64,000 bases of DNA from JACKJA01 sp050297015 (GTDB taxonomy: Bacteria > Pseudomonadota > Alphaproteobacteria > Micavibrionales > Micavibrionaceae), in NCBI GenBank assembly GCA_050297015.1, contig JBNKRZ010000023.1, forward strand, positions 62,001 through 126,000. The letters run 5' to 3'. Position 1 is the stretch's first letter, and every line of letters begins with the position of its first letter. The position numbers and the translations under genes were made by a program. Below are positions 28,917 to 36,902 of this stretch, piece after piece. Under the pieces are notes generated by a model, which had not been told where the DNA came from, searched no databases, and saw only the letters and a program-made list of their open reading frames with translations.

Positions 28917-29510
28917 TTACATCTCCAGAAAATTTTTCAAAACTTGTTGTCCAGCCGCGCCAGAACGCTCCGGGTGGAATTGGCACCCCATGAAATTATC
29001 ACGAACAACACTGGCGGAAAACGCTTCATCTTCATACGTACAGGCTGCCAGCGTATAACCCCCCACGGGCGCATAATAGCTATGTACGAAATAAAAGAAA
29101 CAGCCGTCCGCCATATCTTTAAAAAGCGGATGGTCTTTTTCAAAGCGTACATCGTTCCAGCCCATATGGGGTATGGTCTTGCCGGGTGCAGGTGCAAAAT
29201 GCCGTACGTTTCCTTCAATCGCGTTCAAAAGAGAAGCATCACCCTCCTCCGAATGTGAAAAAAGAAGCTGCATCCCCAGACAAATCCCCAAGGTCGGCTG
29301 CGTCAGATTGCGAATGCATTCAACCAGCTCACGAGCCTGAAGCTGGCTCACGGCCTCAGCCGCCGCACCGACACCGGGCAGAATCACACGATCGGCCCGC
29401 GCGATTTCATCCGGATCGGCCGTAAAAATCCCGGCGACCCCCAGCCGTTCAAGGGCAAATTTTACTGAGGCGATATTAGCCCCGCCACTGTCAATCAGGA
29501 CAACACTCAT
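28917..29510 (-). CDS. hisH: Imidazole glycerol phosphate synthase glutaminase subunit HisH
   Basis: 197-residue class I glutamine amidotransferase that supplies ammonia to HisF. Nucleophile Cys lies in LGICLGMQLLF (near residue 77), and the His-Glu pair in GCQFHPERSGAAG near 178-180. The C-terminus QVLKNFLEM matches E. coli HisH closely. Overlaps the end of the hisC-hisB fusion by 4 bp. No residue of the triad is missing. Confidence 0.96.
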   Translation of the reverse strand: MSVVLIDSGGANIASVKFALERLGVAGIFTADPDEIARADRVILPGVGAAAEAVSQLQARELVECIRNLTQPTLGICLGMQLLFSHSEEGDASLLNAIEGNVRHFAPAPGKTIPHMGWNDVRFEKDHPLFKDMADGCFFYFVHSYYAPVGGYTLAACTYEDEAFSASVVRDNFMGCQFHPERSGAAGQQVLKNFLEM

Positions 29511-31168
29511 AAGACCCCCTTGCTGCTGGGGAGTTCATCACCATCCTTGCGAATTGCTTGCCGCAAAGCACGGCCAAAGGCTTTAAAGCATCCCTCGACC
29601 ATATGATGCGTGTTTTCGCCGGCGATCGTCATATGAAGGTTAGCCCCCAAATTTTCAGCCAACGAGCGGAATATGTGCTCCACCATATCGGTGGGCAAAT
29701 CACCCGCCATGCCTTCAGGAAAGCCGCCGTCAAATTTAAGGTAAAACCGTCCGCTTAAATCCAGCGCCACACTGGCCAGTGCCTCATCCATCGGCAAGGT
29801 AAAGCCATAGCGCCCGATTCCGGCTTTATCGCCGAGCGCTTCCTTCAAAGCCTGTCCCAGCGCAATAGCGCAGTCCTCTACCGTGTGGTGCGGATCAACT
29901 TCCAAATCACCATCGCATTCAAGCGTAAGAGCAAAACCGCCATGCCGTGCAATTTGCTCCAGCATATGATCGTAAAAACCAATACCGGTCGCGATACGTA
30001 CAGGCGCGGTTTCATCAAGATTGAGGCTCACACAGATGGCCGTTTCTTTCGTCTGACGGACAACTTTGGCCGTGCGGCAGGCTTTAGGTTCTGGCAGCTG
30101 TCCACGCAAAACATTTAAAAGCGCTTCCATCTCCGTACGTGTTCCGATGGTTATGCGTACGCTATTCTCCAGCCCCGGCTGGTATGACTGATCGCGGATA
30201 ATAATACCGGCCTCTCGCAGGCGCGCCGTAAAAGCTGCCGCATCCTTTACCGTCACCATAATGAAATTAACGGATGAAGGATGAACTTTAATAATTTCGG
30301 GAAGCCCTTGAATTTCCTCTATAAACCAGTCGCGGGTCTCTAACACCTCCGCGCGCAGCGCTGCCAGCCGCGCTTGGCTTTTGGCGGACAGCGCCGCTAT
30401 CGCCGCTTCGGCCACGGGCTGTGGCACCGGATAGACCGGCAAGATTTTAGAGAGCAGCGCAATCACATCCGCCCCGGCCAGCGCCACGCCACAGCGCAAT
30501 CCCGCCGCCGCGTATGCCTTGGAAAGGGTGCGCAAAACAACGAGATTCTCATATGTTTCGAGCGCCGGGATCATACTGTGTTCTTCCCCGGCAAATTCCA
30601 TGTACGTCTCATCAACCACGACCAGCGCCCGCCCGGCATAAGTCTTACACAGGGCATCAATATCTGCGCGGTCGATCAGATTTCCAGTGGGATTGTTGGG
30701 CGTGCAAACAAAGATAATTTTTGTATTATTATCAATTGCCTGCTCAATGCCTTTCATATCCAGCTGAAAATTATCATCCAACAGCACCGCGCGGGTTTCA
30801 CAGCCCTGCACCAGAGCGGCCTGCGCGTACATCGGAAAGGTCGGCGGACAAATGATAATGTTATCCTGTCCGGCCTCGCAAAATGCGCGCACCAACAATT
30901 CGATCGCTTCATCCGCGCCCCGCGTCGTCATCAGATTGCGGCCCGACACGTCGTAGAGCTGCGCCAACGCCCGCACCAGCGGTTCGGGTTGCTGGTCGGG
31001 ATAACGGTTATAATCTTTCGCGCCAATGAAAGGCTCATACGGCAATTCGTTAGCATCCAAAAAGATCGCGCTATCCGCACCGCCCTGATAAAGCGTACGC
31101 GCCGATTGATAGGCTTTCATAGCGATGATGGCGGGGCGCGCCCGATTTACGATACTCTTCTCGCTCAT
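29507..31168 (-). CDS. Fused histidinol-phosphate aminotransferase / imidazoleglycerol-phosphate dehydratase
   Basis: 553 residues with two enzymes in one uninterrupted frame. Residues 1-~357 are HisC, a PLP aminotransferase with CTPNNPTGN, DETYMEF and the PLP lysine K217 in TLSKAYAAAGLRCG. Residues ~365-553 are the HisB dehydratase, with metal-binding GFYDHMLEQIARHGG, HHTVEDCAIALG and THHMVEGCFKAFGRAL, ending LPSSKGVL as E. coli HisB does. E. coli HisB has an N-terminal HAD phosphatase in front of the dehydratase; that domain is absent here and HisC takes its place. Histidinol-phosphate phosphatase must therefore be encoded elsewhere. The fusion is rare as far as I know. Lies between hisD and hisH. 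Confidence 0.95.
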   Translation of the reverse strand: MSEKSIVNRARPAIIAMKAYQSARTLYQGGADSAIFLDANELPYEPFIGAKDYNRYPDQQPEPLVRALAQLYDVSGRNLMTTRGADEAIELLVRAFCEAGQDNIIICPPTFPMYAQAALVQGCETRAVLLDDNFQLDMKGIEQAIDNNTKIIFVCTPNNPTGNLIDRADIDALCKTYAGRALVVVDETYMEFAGEEHSMIPALETYENLVVLRTLSKAYAAAGLRCGVALAGADVIALLSKILPVYPVPQPVAEAAIAALSAKSQARLAALRAEVLETRDWFIEEIQGLPEIIKVHPSSVNFIMVTVKDAAAFTARLREAGIIIRDQSYQPGLENSVRITIGTRTEMEALLNVLRGQLPEPKACRTAKVVRQTKETAICVSLNLDETAPVRIATGIGFYDHMLEQIARHGGFALTLECDGDLEVDPHHTVEDCAIALGQALKEALGDKAGIGRYGFTLPMDEALASVALDLSGRFYLKFDGGFPEGMAGDLPTDMVEHIFRSLAENLGANLHMTIAGENTHHMVEGCFKAFGRALRQAIRKDGDELPSSKGVL

Positions 31169-31171
31169 TAT

Positions 31172-32467
31172 TTATTTCCCCCGTCTGACACGTACAGCGT
31201 TGGCGTGCGCGTCCAATCCTTCAATGCCGGCCAGTGTTTCAATCGTATCGCCTAACGCCTCCAGCCCATCACGGCTTAGCTCTTGTACACTCATCGTGCG
31301 TTGGAACGCCTCTACACTCAGCCCGCTATAAGCCCGCGCATAACCATAGGTCGGCAAGGCGTGGTTCGGGCCGCTGGCATAATCGCCCGCCGATTCGCAA
31401 GACCACGGCCCGACAAAGACGGAGCCCGCATTTTCCACTCGGTCGACATAGGCCTCAGCCCCATCAAACCCCAAGATCAAGTGCTCCGGCGCGTAAAGGT
31501 TTGAAATTTCCAGTGCTTGATTCATATCGGCCGCAATCAGGCACGAGCTGTTTTCCAATGCAGCGGCGGCGATTTCCTTGCGCGGCAATTTTTCAAGCTG
31601 AGCCTGCGTTTCCGCCATAATAGCTTGCGCTTTTTCCGCAGACAGCGCCACAAGAATCACCTGCGAGAGCGGATCATGCTCGGCCTGCGAAAGCAAATCC
31701 GCGGCGGCGAACACCTCATCTGTCGTGTCATCCGCGACAACCAAAACTTCGGATGGACCAGCGGGCATATCAAGCGCCGCACCATCCGGGTCTAAGGCCA
31801 CCATTTGCTTGGCCGCTGTAACATAAGCATTGCCAGGACCAAAAATCTTTTCCACCTTGGGCACGCTTTGCGTCCCGTAAGCCATGGCCGCTATCGCCTG
31901 CGCACCGCCGATAGAATAGATTTTCTCGATCCCGCAGAGCTGCGCCGCCGCCAAAATATGCGGATTAACCTCTCCATCTTTACCGCAAGGCGTACACATA
32001 ATGATTTCCTTACAACCCGCGAGTTGCGCGGGAACGCCCAGCATCAACGCTGTTGAAACCAATGGCGCGCTACCGCCCGGCACATAGAGCCCTACCCTCT
32101 CGATCGGACGCACAATCCGGCGGCACTTGACCCCCGGCATGGTTTCAATCTCGTATTCACGCGCGCCCTGCTTCTCATGATAGGTACGGATATTATTATA
32201 CGCGGTACGTAGGACGTGGTACGTATCACGTATCTCTTCCGGCGTGGCGGCTATCTTTTCGGCGGGAACCATAAGCCCAACCGCTGATAAATCCGCTCCA
32301 TCGAACTTTTTCGTATAGTCCAAAAGCGCCCCGTCACCGCGTGCAAAAACATCGGCAACAACAGACTGAACAGCACGCCCCACACCGGCTTTGGATTCAC
32401 TGGCCGGGCGACGTAAAAAAGCAGCACGTTCACCTGCTGATAATTCATTCCAAACAACTGTTTTCAT
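31172..32467 (-). CDS. hisD: Histidinol dehydrogenase
   Basis: 431 residues, full length. Zn- and NAD-dependent enzyme for the last two steps of histidine synthesis. Visible: RVGLYVPGGSAPLVSTALML, SIGGAQAIAAMAYG, the FGPGNAYVTAAK motif, MPAGPSEVLVVAD and the zinc/catalytic segment LLSQAEHDPLSQ, with the C-terminal GPNHALPTYGYAR. Lies 50 bp after hisG and 3 bp before the hisC-hisB fusion on the same strand. Confidence 0.97.
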   Translation of the reverse strand: MKTVVWNELSAGERAAFLRRPASESKAGVGRAVQSVVADVFARGDGALLDYTKKFDGADLSAVGLMVPAEKIAATPEEIRDTYHVLRTAYNNIRTYHEKQGAREYEIETMPGVKCRRIVRPIERVGLYVPGGSAPLVSTALMLGVPAQLAGCKEIIMCTPCGKDGEVNPHILAAAQLCGIEKIYSIGGAQAIAAMAYGTQSVPKVEKIFGPGNAYVTAAKQMVALDPDGAALDMPAGPSEVLVVADDTTDEVFAAADLLSQAEHDPLSQVILVALSAEKAQAIMAETQAQLEKLPRKEIAAAALENSSCLIAADMNQALEISNLYAPEHLILGFDGAEAYVDRVENAGSVFVGPWSCESAGDYASGPNHALPTYGYARAYSGLSVEAFQRTMSVQELSRDGLEALGDTIETLAGIEGLDAHANAVRVRRGK

Positions 32468-32517
32468 TAAACAAATCTCTCTTAAAAAATAAGTCTAACC
32501 ACACACAATGACGCGCT

Positions 32518-33417
32518 CTAATCCAGCATCTTCTCGATAGGAAGAACAAGAATGGCCGAAGCCCCTTTGCGTTTCAGGTCCTCCATCGTATCCCAAAAGA
32601 CCTTTTCCTGACAGACAGCATGCACGACCACTTTATCGTCGCAGCCCTGTAGCGGCAAAATCGTCGGGCTTTCCGCGCCGGGCAGGGCGCTTGTAATATC
32701 ATCCAGTGCTGCCACCGGCGCATGAAGCATAATATATTTACTTTCCTCTGCCTGCAAAGTGCCACGCATCCGTTTAAGCAAACAATCGGCGAGCTCTTGC
32801 AAAGCCGGTTCCAGCGCCGTGTTTTGTATAAGCACCGACTGGCTTTTAAAAATCGTCTCACATTCACGCAGCCCATTGGCGGCCAACGTCGCCCCCGTTG
32901 ACACCAGATCGCAAATAATATCGGCGATCCCCATCCGCGGCGCAATTTCTACAGCGCCCTCCATTGACACGACTTTGGCCTCCACACCTTGCTCCGTTAA
33001 ATAAGAACGAAGCAACCCCTTATAGGATGTCGCAATCGTCTTCCCCGCCAGAGAAGGCGCGCCGCTCCAGCTTTCGTTATTCGGCCCGGCCAGACATAGG
33101 CGACACTTACCAAATCCCAATTCCAGCGCCGTTTCTATTTTCGCAAACATATCGTTTTCCGCGCGCGCTTTTTCCTCTTCCAGCACATTTTGCCCGACGA
33201 TCCCCAACTGGCACACATTAAGCGCCACAAATTCGGGAATATCGTCATCACGCACAAACATCACATCGAGCGGAAAATTCTGAGCGCGGCAAAATAACTG
33301 ATCCTTACTCTTGGTCAGCTTTATCCCGCATTTTTCAAGCAACGACAATGATTTATCCGTTAGCCGCCCGCCCTTTTGCACCGCCATTTTCAGGCGTATT
33401 TCTTTGTCCTCAATCAT
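32518..33417 (-). CDS. hisG: ATP phosphoribosyltransferase, long form
   Basis: 299 residues, the long HisG form with a C-terminal ACT-like domain (about 225-299) that normally binds histidine for feedback inhibition; hisZ is then not needed, and none is seen. The N-terminal catalytic part begins RLKMAVQKGGRLTDKSL, and the PRPP loop is DLVSTGATLAANGL. Most Alphaproteobacteria use the short HisG with HisZ, so the long form fits the E. coli-like operon. The ATG overlaps the yerC stop by 8 bp (ATGATTGA), coupling it to the regulator gene. Confidence 0.96.
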   Translation of the reverse strand: MIEDKEIRLKMAVQKGGRLTDKSLSLLEKCGIKLTKSKDQLFCRAQNFPLDVMFVRDDDIPEFVALNVCQLGIVGQNVLEEEKARAENDMFAKIETALELGFGKCRLCLAGPNNESWSGAPSLAGKTIATSYKGLLRSYLTEQGVEAKVVSMEGAVEIAPRMGIADIICDLVSTGATLAANGLRECETIFKSQSVLIQNTALEPALQELADCLLKRMRGTLQAEESKYIMLHAPVAALDDITSALPGAESPTILPLQGCDDKVVVHAVCQEKVFWDTMEDLKRKGASAILVLPIEKMLD

Positions 33418-33709
33418 CTTCCATTACCCTTTCCAACATGGCTTTATAGCCCCCATAGTCACCGTTTAAAAAACGCGCCACACGACTAACTGTTGTCGTA
33501 CTGGCCCCTGTTGTGGCCGAAATATCGCGATAGGACAACCCACCCCTACTCAAAAGCCGGGCGATATTCCACCGTTCAGCCAAGGCCGCCACCTCTTGCG
33601 GCGTACACAAATCAATTAAAAATGCGCGTGCTTCGTCTTTATTTTCCAGACAGCACAACGCCGCACAAAGCGCTTCGATTTGATTGGCTTTTTCGTCTTG
33701 CTCTTGCAT
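33410..33709 (-). CDS. YerC/YecD-family TrpR-like regulator, probable his operon repressor
   Basis: 99 residues, helical, with a TrpR-type helix-turn-helix: FLIDLCTPQEVAALAERWNIARLL then GLSYRDISATTGASTTTVSRV. The frame extends to a GTG at 33748, but GGGAGG sits 6 bases before ATG 33709, which gives the normal family N-terminus. First gene of the his operon, overlapping hisG by 8 bp. Members of this family next to his genes have been proposed to sense histidine; repression of this operon, including its own gene, is an inference supported by the palindromes just upstream. Confidence 0.88.
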   Translation of the reverse strand: MQEQDEKANQIEALCAALCCLENKDEARAFLIDLCTPQEVAALAERWNIARLLSRGGLSYRDISATTGASTTTVSRVARFLNGDYGGYKAMLERVMEDD

Positions 33710-33722
33710 GAGTCGCCTCCCT

Positions 33723-33749
33723 TCACATATGTGATAGCGTGTTAACACG
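33723..33749 (-). promoter_or_regulatory. Tandem palindromes, candidate operator of the his operon
   Basis: Two perfect 12-bp palindromes, TCACATATGTGA (33723-33734) and CGTGTTAACACG (33738-33749), are separated by 3 bp and lie just upstream of the yerC ribosome binding site. The second overlaps the predicted -10 box. Confidence 0.6.
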
Positions 33750-33768
33750 ATGACACACTTCTCGTCAA
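33740..33768 (-). promoter_or_regulatory. Candidate promoter of yerC-his operon
   Basis: On the minus strand TTGACG (33768-33763) and TTAACA (33745-33740) have a 17-bp spacer. The -10 is weak and lies inside the CGTGTTAACACG palindrome, as expected for a repressible promoter. Confidence 0.4.
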
Positions 33769-33842
33769 GAAAGAATTTACGGAGAAGGGCAAAAACTGCT
33801 ATAACACCGCATAGAAATACCCTTCAAAGAAAGGATACCCCT

Positions 33843-34100
33843 ATGAAATTCACAATAGATGTTGACTGTACCCCCGAAGAAGCCCGCCAGTTTATTGGCC
33901 TGCCCGATGTCGTGCCGCTGCAAGATAAAATGATGAAAGAGCTGGAAGACCGTATGCTGGAAAACGTTCGCACGCTCGACCCGGAAACCTTCATGAAGAC
34001 ATGGATGCCCGCAACGGTGCAGGGCTGGGGCGACATGCAAAAAATGTTCTGGGGTCAAATGGGCGTAACTATGCCGGACAGCAACAAAGAACAGGCATAA
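33843..34100 (+). CDS. DUF6489-like small protein
   Basis: 85 residues, soluble. Starts MKFTIDVDCTPEEARQFIGLPDV, followed by a helical region with PETFMKTWMPATVQGWGDMQKMFWGQM, a pattern I recall from a small conserved alphaproteobacterial family (DUF6489). Function unknown. ATG 33843 is preferred to the upstream frame start at 33750 because AAAGGA precedes it by 7 bases and the conserved region begins there. Divergent from the his operon; 7 bp before the permease gene, so probably co-transcribed with it. Confidence 0.85.
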   Translation: MKFTIDVDCTPEEARQFIGLPDVVPLQDKMMKELEDRMLENVRTLDPETFMKTWMPATVQGWGDMQKMFWGQMGVTMPDSNKEQA

Positions 34101-34107
34101 ACATTCC

Positions 34108-35079
34108 GTGTTTAGTATTTTCACAAAACTAGCCGATATTCTTACATACCGGCTTCTCGGTCTTGCCCCGGAAAGTGTGGAGGCACATGTCCTGCATTTC
34201 TTTATTGAGGACACAGCGAAGATATTCTTCCTGCTGGTGACGCTGGTTTTTATTATTGGCTTTTTCCGCTCATGGATGGACCCGGAAAAAATCCGTCACT
34301 GGTTAGAAGGACGCTCCCGCATGGCCGCCTATATCTTGGCCGTTATTCTCGGGGCGTTAACACCGTTTTGTTCGTGCTCCTCCATTCCGCTTTTCATCGC
34401 CTTTTTGGGCGCGGGGATTCCCCTTGGCGTTACAATGGCTTTCTTAATCGCTTCTCCGATGATTAACGAAGTTGCAGCCCTGATGTTCGGGGAAATCATA
34501 GGCTGGCACTTTACCTTTGCCTATGTCGGAACAGGCATGGTAACGGGCATCATCGGCGGCATGCTGATTGACGCTCTCAAACTTGAAAAATGGGTGGAGC
34601 CACTCACATCCCATACGGCACAAAAAGAGGAGGGGAACCGTACAGCGTTAACCCTTCGTGACCGCTTGCATTACGCTACCGAAGAAACTAAGGATATCGT
34701 CCAGCGCGTCTGGCATTACATTATCATGGGGGTGGCCGCAGGCGCCGTCATTCACGGCTACATTCCGCAAGGCTGGTTTATCAACCATGCTGGAACGGAC
34801 AATATTTTTGCCGTCCCTCTGGCCGTCATTGCCGCGATTCCTCTGTATTCCAATGTTACAGGAACCATTCCCATCGCCGAAGCCCTGATAGACAAAGGAT
34901 TGCCCGTTGGCACAACGCTGGCCTTTATCATGAGCACCGTTGCTATTTCTCTGCCGGAGCTTATGATTCTACGGCGGGTTTTAAAGCTACCAATGCTCGT
35001 CTTCTTCGTTGTGTATTTAGCCGCTGCGTTTATACTGACCGGGTATGGTTTTAACTTCCTGTTCAGGGCACCGTCATGA
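34108..35079 (+). CDS. Permease of the DUF318/YraQ (ArsP-like) family
   Basis: 323 residues, about eight membrane segments. The signature TPFCSCSSIPLFIAFLGAGIP with the CSCSS cysteine cluster (near residues 91-95) and the repeated half LYSNVTGTIPIAEALIDKGLP identify the family, whose members export trivalent organoarsenicals or handle metals; the substrate here is unknown. The start is a GTG 7 bp after the DUF6489-like gene. The stop overlaps the mnmE start by 4 bp (ATGA), an unusual coupling with a tRNA modification gene. Confidence 0.88.
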   Translation: MFSIFTKLADILTYRLLGLAPESVEAHVLHFFIEDTAKIFFLLVTLVFIIGFFRSWMDPEKIRHWLEGRSRMAAYILAVILGALTPFCSCSSIPLFIAFLGAGIPLGVTMAFLIASPMINEVAALMFGEIIGWHFTFAYVGTGMVTGIIGGMLIDALKLEKWVEPLTSHTAQKEEGNRTALTLRDRLHYATEETKDIVQRVWHYIIMGVAAGAVIHGYIPQGWFINHAGTDNIFAVPLAVIAAIPLYSNVTGTIPIAEALIDKGLPVGTTLAFIMSTVAISLPELMILRRVLKLPMLVFFVVYLAAAFILTGYGFNFLFRAPS

Positions 35080-36422
35080 CAGATACAATCTATGCTCACG
35101 CATCCGCGCCCGGCCGGGCAGGGGTCGCCGTTGTCCGGGTCTCCGGCCCCGGTGCATGGGACAGCCTTGCATCCCTGACAAATAAAGAACCGCCCGCGCC
35201 GCGCAGCATGGTTATGCGCACGCTCAAACATCCTGTTTCACGTGAAACAATCGACCACGCCCTTGTTTTAACATTTAAATCTCCAGCCAGTTTTACCGGG
35301 GAAGATGTCATCGAATATCATCTGCACGGTAGTCCGGCGATCGTGCGGGAATTGCTCGAGGCTTTATCCAAACAGTCCGGGCACCGTTTGGCCAATCCCG
35401 GCGAATTCACCCGGCGCGCCTTTGAAAATGGCAAGATGGACCTGACCGCGGCGGAGGCCGTCGCCGACCTCATTAATGCCGAAACAGAGGCGCAAAAAGC
35501 GCTTGCTCTGAAACAGATGGGCGGCGGTCTGGCCCGGCTTTATGACGGCTGGCGCGAACGCCTTACGAATACGCTAGCTTATATGGAGGCTGATCTCGAT
35601 TTCGCCGATGAGGATTTACCCGAAGGCATCACAGCTCAAGTCAAGCCGCAAGTCGCAGGGCTTCTTGCAGAAATCAACGCCCATCTTGATGATAATCACC
35701 GCGGGGAACGGCTGCGCGACGGTATAAAAATCGCTGTAATAGGGGAGCCTAACGCCGGGAAATCCAGCCTCGTCAATGCTCTTGCCCGGCGTGATGTTGC
35801 GATTGTCTCACCGGAGGCCGGCACCACCCGCGACATTATCGAAGTTCATCTCGACCTTGGCGGCTATCCGGTCATCCTCGCCGACACGGCGGGCTTGCGC
35901 CCCCAGCAAATCGGGGAGGAGGGGCAAGAAGGCATCGAATCCGAAGGTATCCGCCGCGCCTTAAAACTGGCCCGCGAAGCCGACATCAAGCTCTTGCTCT
36001 TCAATGGCGCACAGCTTCCCGATCTCAACATGTACACACTGGATATGGCTGATGAAAATGCAATCGTCGCGATCAATAAAATCGACCTGTTTGACGGCGG
36101 CATTCCCACTATCAACGGCCAAAAGCCCATTACTTTATCTGTTAAGGGAGAGGAGGGGATTGAAGCGCTCCTCCGTGCTCTGACGAAAAAAATTGAGGCC
36201 ATGATCGGCACGCGGGAAACACCGTCTCTTACCCGGGCACGCCACCGTGAAGCGCTGGAAGACTGCCGCGTAGCGCTGGAAAGGGCGGGCGCTCAGGATA
36301 TGCCTGAATTGATGGCGGAAGACGCACGCCTTGCTATCAGGGCGCTGGGCCGCATCACTGGCCGTGTGGACGTGGAGGATTTACTGGACAAGATTTTTGG
36401 GGACTTCTGCATCGGGAAATAG
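35076..36422 (+). CDS. mnmE: tRNA modification GTPase MnmE
   Basis: 448 residues. With MnmG it forms the cmnm5 modification of U34 in certain tRNAs. N-terminal tetrahydrofolate-binding domain (DTIYAHASAPGRAGVAVVRVSG), helical domain, and inserted G domain with G1 GEPNAGKSS near 223, GTTRD, DTAGLR and NKID. The C-terminus ends FCIGK with the catalytic cysteine. A perfect parS site lies inside the coding sequence at 35234-35249. It is separated from mnmG by an unusual opposite-strand gene. Confidence 0.97.
   Translation: MTDTIYAHASAPGRAGVAVVRVSGPGAWDSLASLTNKEPPAPRSMVMRTLKHPVSRETIDHALVLTFKSPASFTGEDVIEYHLHGSPAIVRELLEALSKQSGHRLANPGEFTRRAFENGKMDLTAAEAVADLINAETEAQKALALKQMGGGLARLYDGWRERLTNTLAYMEADLDFADEDLPEGITAQVKPQVAGLLAEINAHLDDNHRGERLRDGIKIAVIGEPNAGKSSLVNALARRDVAIVSPEAGTTRDIIEVHLDLGGYPVILADTAGLRPQQIGEEGQEGIESEGIRRALKLAREADIKLLLFNGAQLPDLNMYTLDMADENAIVAINKIDLFDGGIPTINGQKPITLSVKGEEGIEALLRALTKKIEAMIGTRETPSLTRARHREALEDCRVALERAGAQDMPELMAEDARLAIRALGRITGRVDVEDLLDKIFGDFCIGK
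35234..35249. promoter_or_regulatory. parS: parS site 1 (in mnmE)
   Basis: Perfect 16-bp palindrome TGTTTCACGTGAAACA, the canonical ParB-binding sequence. Encodes VSRETI within MnmE. Confidence 0.92.
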
Positions 36423-36816
36423 ATTTCCCTTCGTTCCCGATATACCGCTCCAAACGTTTAAAACTAGCCCACATTTCAAACTTGTTACGAAGGGGAACAA
36501 TTCGCCTTTTTATTTGGGATAGCCCATTTTCTTTCAAATACTGCTTTGTACTTTCGTTCTCTTCCTTTTCAGGCGTCAAAAAACATACTGTAAGGGTCTG
36601 CATTAAATGCTTAAAAACATTGTCATTAACGCAATTATTAAAGAGCGCCCTTAATGTTTGGAAATCCCTATGATCTTCAAGTTGCTTCATGAAAGCGTCC
36701 AAAAGGTCCTCATCGCGCCCTTCATTACGCCACAATTGTTTGGCACGATCAGCCAGCGCTTTATCCTTATTATCTATTTCTACATTTTGAAAGATAGAGC
36801 GAACATTTTCTGTCAT
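36355..36816 (-). CDS. Unknown protein, 153 residues, between mnmE and mnmG
   Basis: Hydrophilic, helical, no signal peptide. The segment ALADRAKQLWRNEGRDEDLLDAF near residues 19-41 is loosely like DUF2934-type motifs, but I do not assign a family. GAGG lies 5 bases before ATG 36816. The last about 22 residues are antisense to the mnmE 3' end (68-bp overlap) and are Arg/Pro/Ser-rich, unlike the rest, so the original C-terminus may have been lost by frameshift or stop loss. An opposite-strand gene inside the mnmE-mnmG interval is unusual. Confidence 0.55.
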   Translation of the reverse strand: MTENVRSIFQNVEIDNKDKALADRAKQLWRNEGRDEDLLDAFMKQLEDHRDFQTLRALFNNCVNDNVFKHLMQTLTVCFLTPEKEENESTKQYLKENGLSQIKRRIVPLRNKFEMWASFKRLERYIGNEGKSISRCRSPQKSCPVNPPRPHGQ

Positions 36817-36902
36817 AAAGCCCTCATGTCGTTTTGACGTTTTTCATATCTTTAACTATTAAACTGGCAAAAAACCAGAAAAAACTATATAACCTCCCCG
36901 CT

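Noticed and set aside
29507..31168. HAD phosphatase domain of E. coli-type HisB
   Set aside because: No DxDGT motif or other phosphatase segment between the HisC and dehydratase parts; the linker is only about 10 residues.
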